A stretch of 6,006 nt of DNA from positions 1 to 6,006 of the forward strand of contig JAFDFO010000150.1 of assembly GCA_019309815.1 (NCBI GenBank), given 5' to 3'. Made by a program: the position numbers and the translations under genes. Position 1 is the stretch's first letter. Each line of letters begins with the position of its first letter. Source of the stretch: Deltaproteobacteria bacterium. Lineage in GTDB: Bacteria; Desulfobacterota; Desulfobacteria; Desulfobacterales; C00003060. The notes beneath the pieces are model-generated. The model was not told where the DNA came from. It searched no databases and was given only the letters and a program-made list of their open reading frames with translations. Below, piece by piece: positions 4,669-6,006 of the stretch.

Positions 4669-6006
4669 GGTAGCGGGCCAACTACCTGATTTTTCCGGAA
4701 TCGGACCTGTTTACCTTGTCGGCGGCTCTCTTCGTGATCGTATCCTGAGACGCCCATCCAGCGATCATGACTTTGTTGTGCCCGGCAACGCCAAGGCCTT
4801 CGCAAAAAGTGTAGCCACCAAATATGGTACCCGCGTCATCGAGATGGGCAAGGGAAAAAAACTTGTCTATAGAGTCGTATCAGGAGACACGGTCCTCGAT
4901 TTTTCTCCTATGCATGGCAAAAACATTGACGATGATCTGAGAAACCGCGATTTCACGATCAATGGCCTCGGATTTAACCTCTCTTCTGAAAACCTCATCG
5001 ATCCGGTTGGCGGCCGAGACGACATCACGTCAGAGACTATCCGACTGATCTCGAATGATGCGATTCCGGCCGATCCCCTCAGAATGCTCCGGGCTTTCCG
5101 TCTCGGGGCTGCCTTGGGCTTTGACATTGCACCACAAACCCTTTCTGCCATTGCTGGCCAAGTCCCTCTTGTTGATAGGTCGGCCGGAGAACGAATAAAG
5201 TCAGAGCTTTTTGGGCTGATCCAAGCGGGGAGGTCTTTTCCCTACCTCAAGCAGATGTCTGAGGTTGGGCTCCTGATGAAGATCATCCCCGAGCTTGAAT
5301 CATGCTGTGATTACCCTCCTGATAGCAACGAACAAAGTATCTTTGAACATGTAATGCGGACTTACGAAGAAATGGAAGCTCTCCTCACCGAATACCCATC
5401 GACCTGGCCCGAACACGCCGAACCCATGCACCACTATCTTGAACAGAACAATCGAAAGGGCCTGTTGAAACTGGCTGCCTTGTTCCATGACCTGGGCAAG
5501 CCTTCAACGTACAGCACGGATGACGCGGGGAGAGTGCGATATCTAACTCATGAGAACAAAGGGGCCCTTGTTGCAAGGGATATTTGCGTCAGGCTCAGAA
5601 TGTCGGGCCGGGAACGATCATACGTGGATTTGATTGTGCGAAATCATCTTCACCCGCTGCATCTTTTTGACGCCCGTCAGAGAGGCGTTCTAACAACAAA
5701 AGGAATCGTTCGCTTTTTCACAAGACATGAAGATAACGTTGTGGGGCTTCTACTCCATAGTCTGGCAGACCAGCGTGCCAAGGGCACACACAACGCCAAA
5801 TCCGAAGAAAGGTTTGTGGCTTTCTTGAACGAAATCTTTCAGGGATATTTCAATGACTTCAAGCCTGCCATCACGGCACCCAATCTTATTTCGGGAAAAG
5901 ACCTCATTGAACACTTCGGGCTCACCCCATCAAAGCTCTTCGGAAAACTGCTCCACAAAGTGGAAGAAGCGAGATTGAATCGGGAAATCGAGACGAGAGA
6001 GGAAGC
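4649..6006 (+). CDS. CCA-adding / poly(A) polymerase family nucleotidyltransferase with HD domain (3' end missing)
   Basis: At least 452 codons, open to the window edge. It adds nucleotides to RNA 3' ends, either CCA to tRNA or A-tails. The class II head is clear: VYLVGGSLRD (21-30), SSDHDFVV (37-44) with catalytic D39 and D41, and LDFS (83-86) with the third carboxylate D84. RNRDFTIN (98-105) and DPLRMLRAFR (142-151) follow. A metal-type HD domain comes next: FEH (232-234), ALFHDLGKP (277-285), HEN (301-303) and RNHLHPL (331-337). An HD domain after the catalytic head also occurs in E. coli-type CCA enzymes, where it has phosphatase or phosphodiesterase activity. I cannot tell CCA addition from poly(A) addition by eye. 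The start is inferred as TTG 4649, 20 residues before VYLVGG, with AAGG at 4633-4636 as a weak Shine-Dalgarno site; GTG 4628 is an alternative, and no in-frame ATG precedes the catalytic motif. It overlaps the upstream gene by 20 bases, suggesting translational coupling. Confidence 0.88.
   Translation, partial: MKEELSEVAGQLPDFSGIGPVYLVGGSLRDRILRRPSSDHDFVVPGNAKAFAKSVATKYGTRVIEMGKGKKLVYRVVSGDTVLDFSPMHGKNIDDDLRNRDFTINGLGFNLSSENLIDPVGGRDDITSETIRLISNDAIPADPLRMLRAFRLGAALGFDIAPQTLSAIAGQVPLVDRSAGERIKSELFGLIQAGRSFPYLKQMSEVGLLMKIIPELESCCDYPPDSNEQSIFEHVMRTYEEMEALLTEYPSTWPEHAEPMHHYLEQNNRKGLLKLAALFHDLGKPSTYSTDDAGRVRYLTHENKGALVARDICVRLRMSGRERSYVDLIVRNHLHPLHLFDARQRGVLTTKGIVRFFTRHEDNVVGLLLHSLADQRAKGTHNAKSEERFVAFLNEIFQGYFNDFKPAITAPNLISGKDLIEHFGLTPSKLFGKLLHKVEEARLNREIETREE

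Overview
The window reads as a chromosomal stretch of a flagellated bacterium, probably of the former Deltaproteobacteria (Desulfobacterota). The indications are a FlgM-type anti-sigma gene preceded by a small gene resembling the 'FlgM-associated' family known from Desulfovibrio-type genomes, and a divergent KptA/Tpt1-like protein of a kind I associate with the same group. This assignment rests on recalled family resemblance, not on a search.

Layout. Bases 1-171 hold an open frame that looks like the 3' end of a secreted or surface protein (weak). Bases 178-477 are a 300-bp palindromic, MITE-like intergenic element with 17-bp terminal inverted repeats and a perfect 25-bp internal inverted repeat. 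A sigma70-like promoter (485-513) follows, then a two-gene flagellar regulatory unit: a FlgM-associated small protein, whose best ATG is out of frame with its body, and flgM (939-1163). A second, rearranged copy of the palindromic element lies at 1231-1496, so the flagellar pair is bracketed by related repeats. After it come a divergent RNA 2'-phosphotransferase-like gene (1563-2324), a 752-residue helical protein of unknown function (2410-4668), and, overlapping that gene's end, a class II nucleotidyltransferase of the CCA-adding/poly(A) polymerase family with an HD domain (4649 to the window edge, 3' end missing).

How the parts work together. FlgM and its small partner would act in sigma28-dependent flagellar control. 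The second half carries two proteins related to RNA or tRNA end metabolism, with an uncharacterised large protein between them. The overlap makes the large protein and the nucleotidyltransferase a coupled pair. The 2'-phosphotransferase-like gene lies 85 bp upstream and may or may not share their transcript.

The most interesting structure is the pair of palindromic elements. They contain six copies of one 25-nt motif, and the central segment of the second copy is in the opposite orientation to that of the first, while the outer flanks agree. This suggests inversion between the repeat arms. Also worth a look are the loss of the Arg-His pair in the Tpt1-like protein, the start-codon anomaly of the FlgM-associated gene, and the unknown protein coupled to the nucleotidyltransferase.
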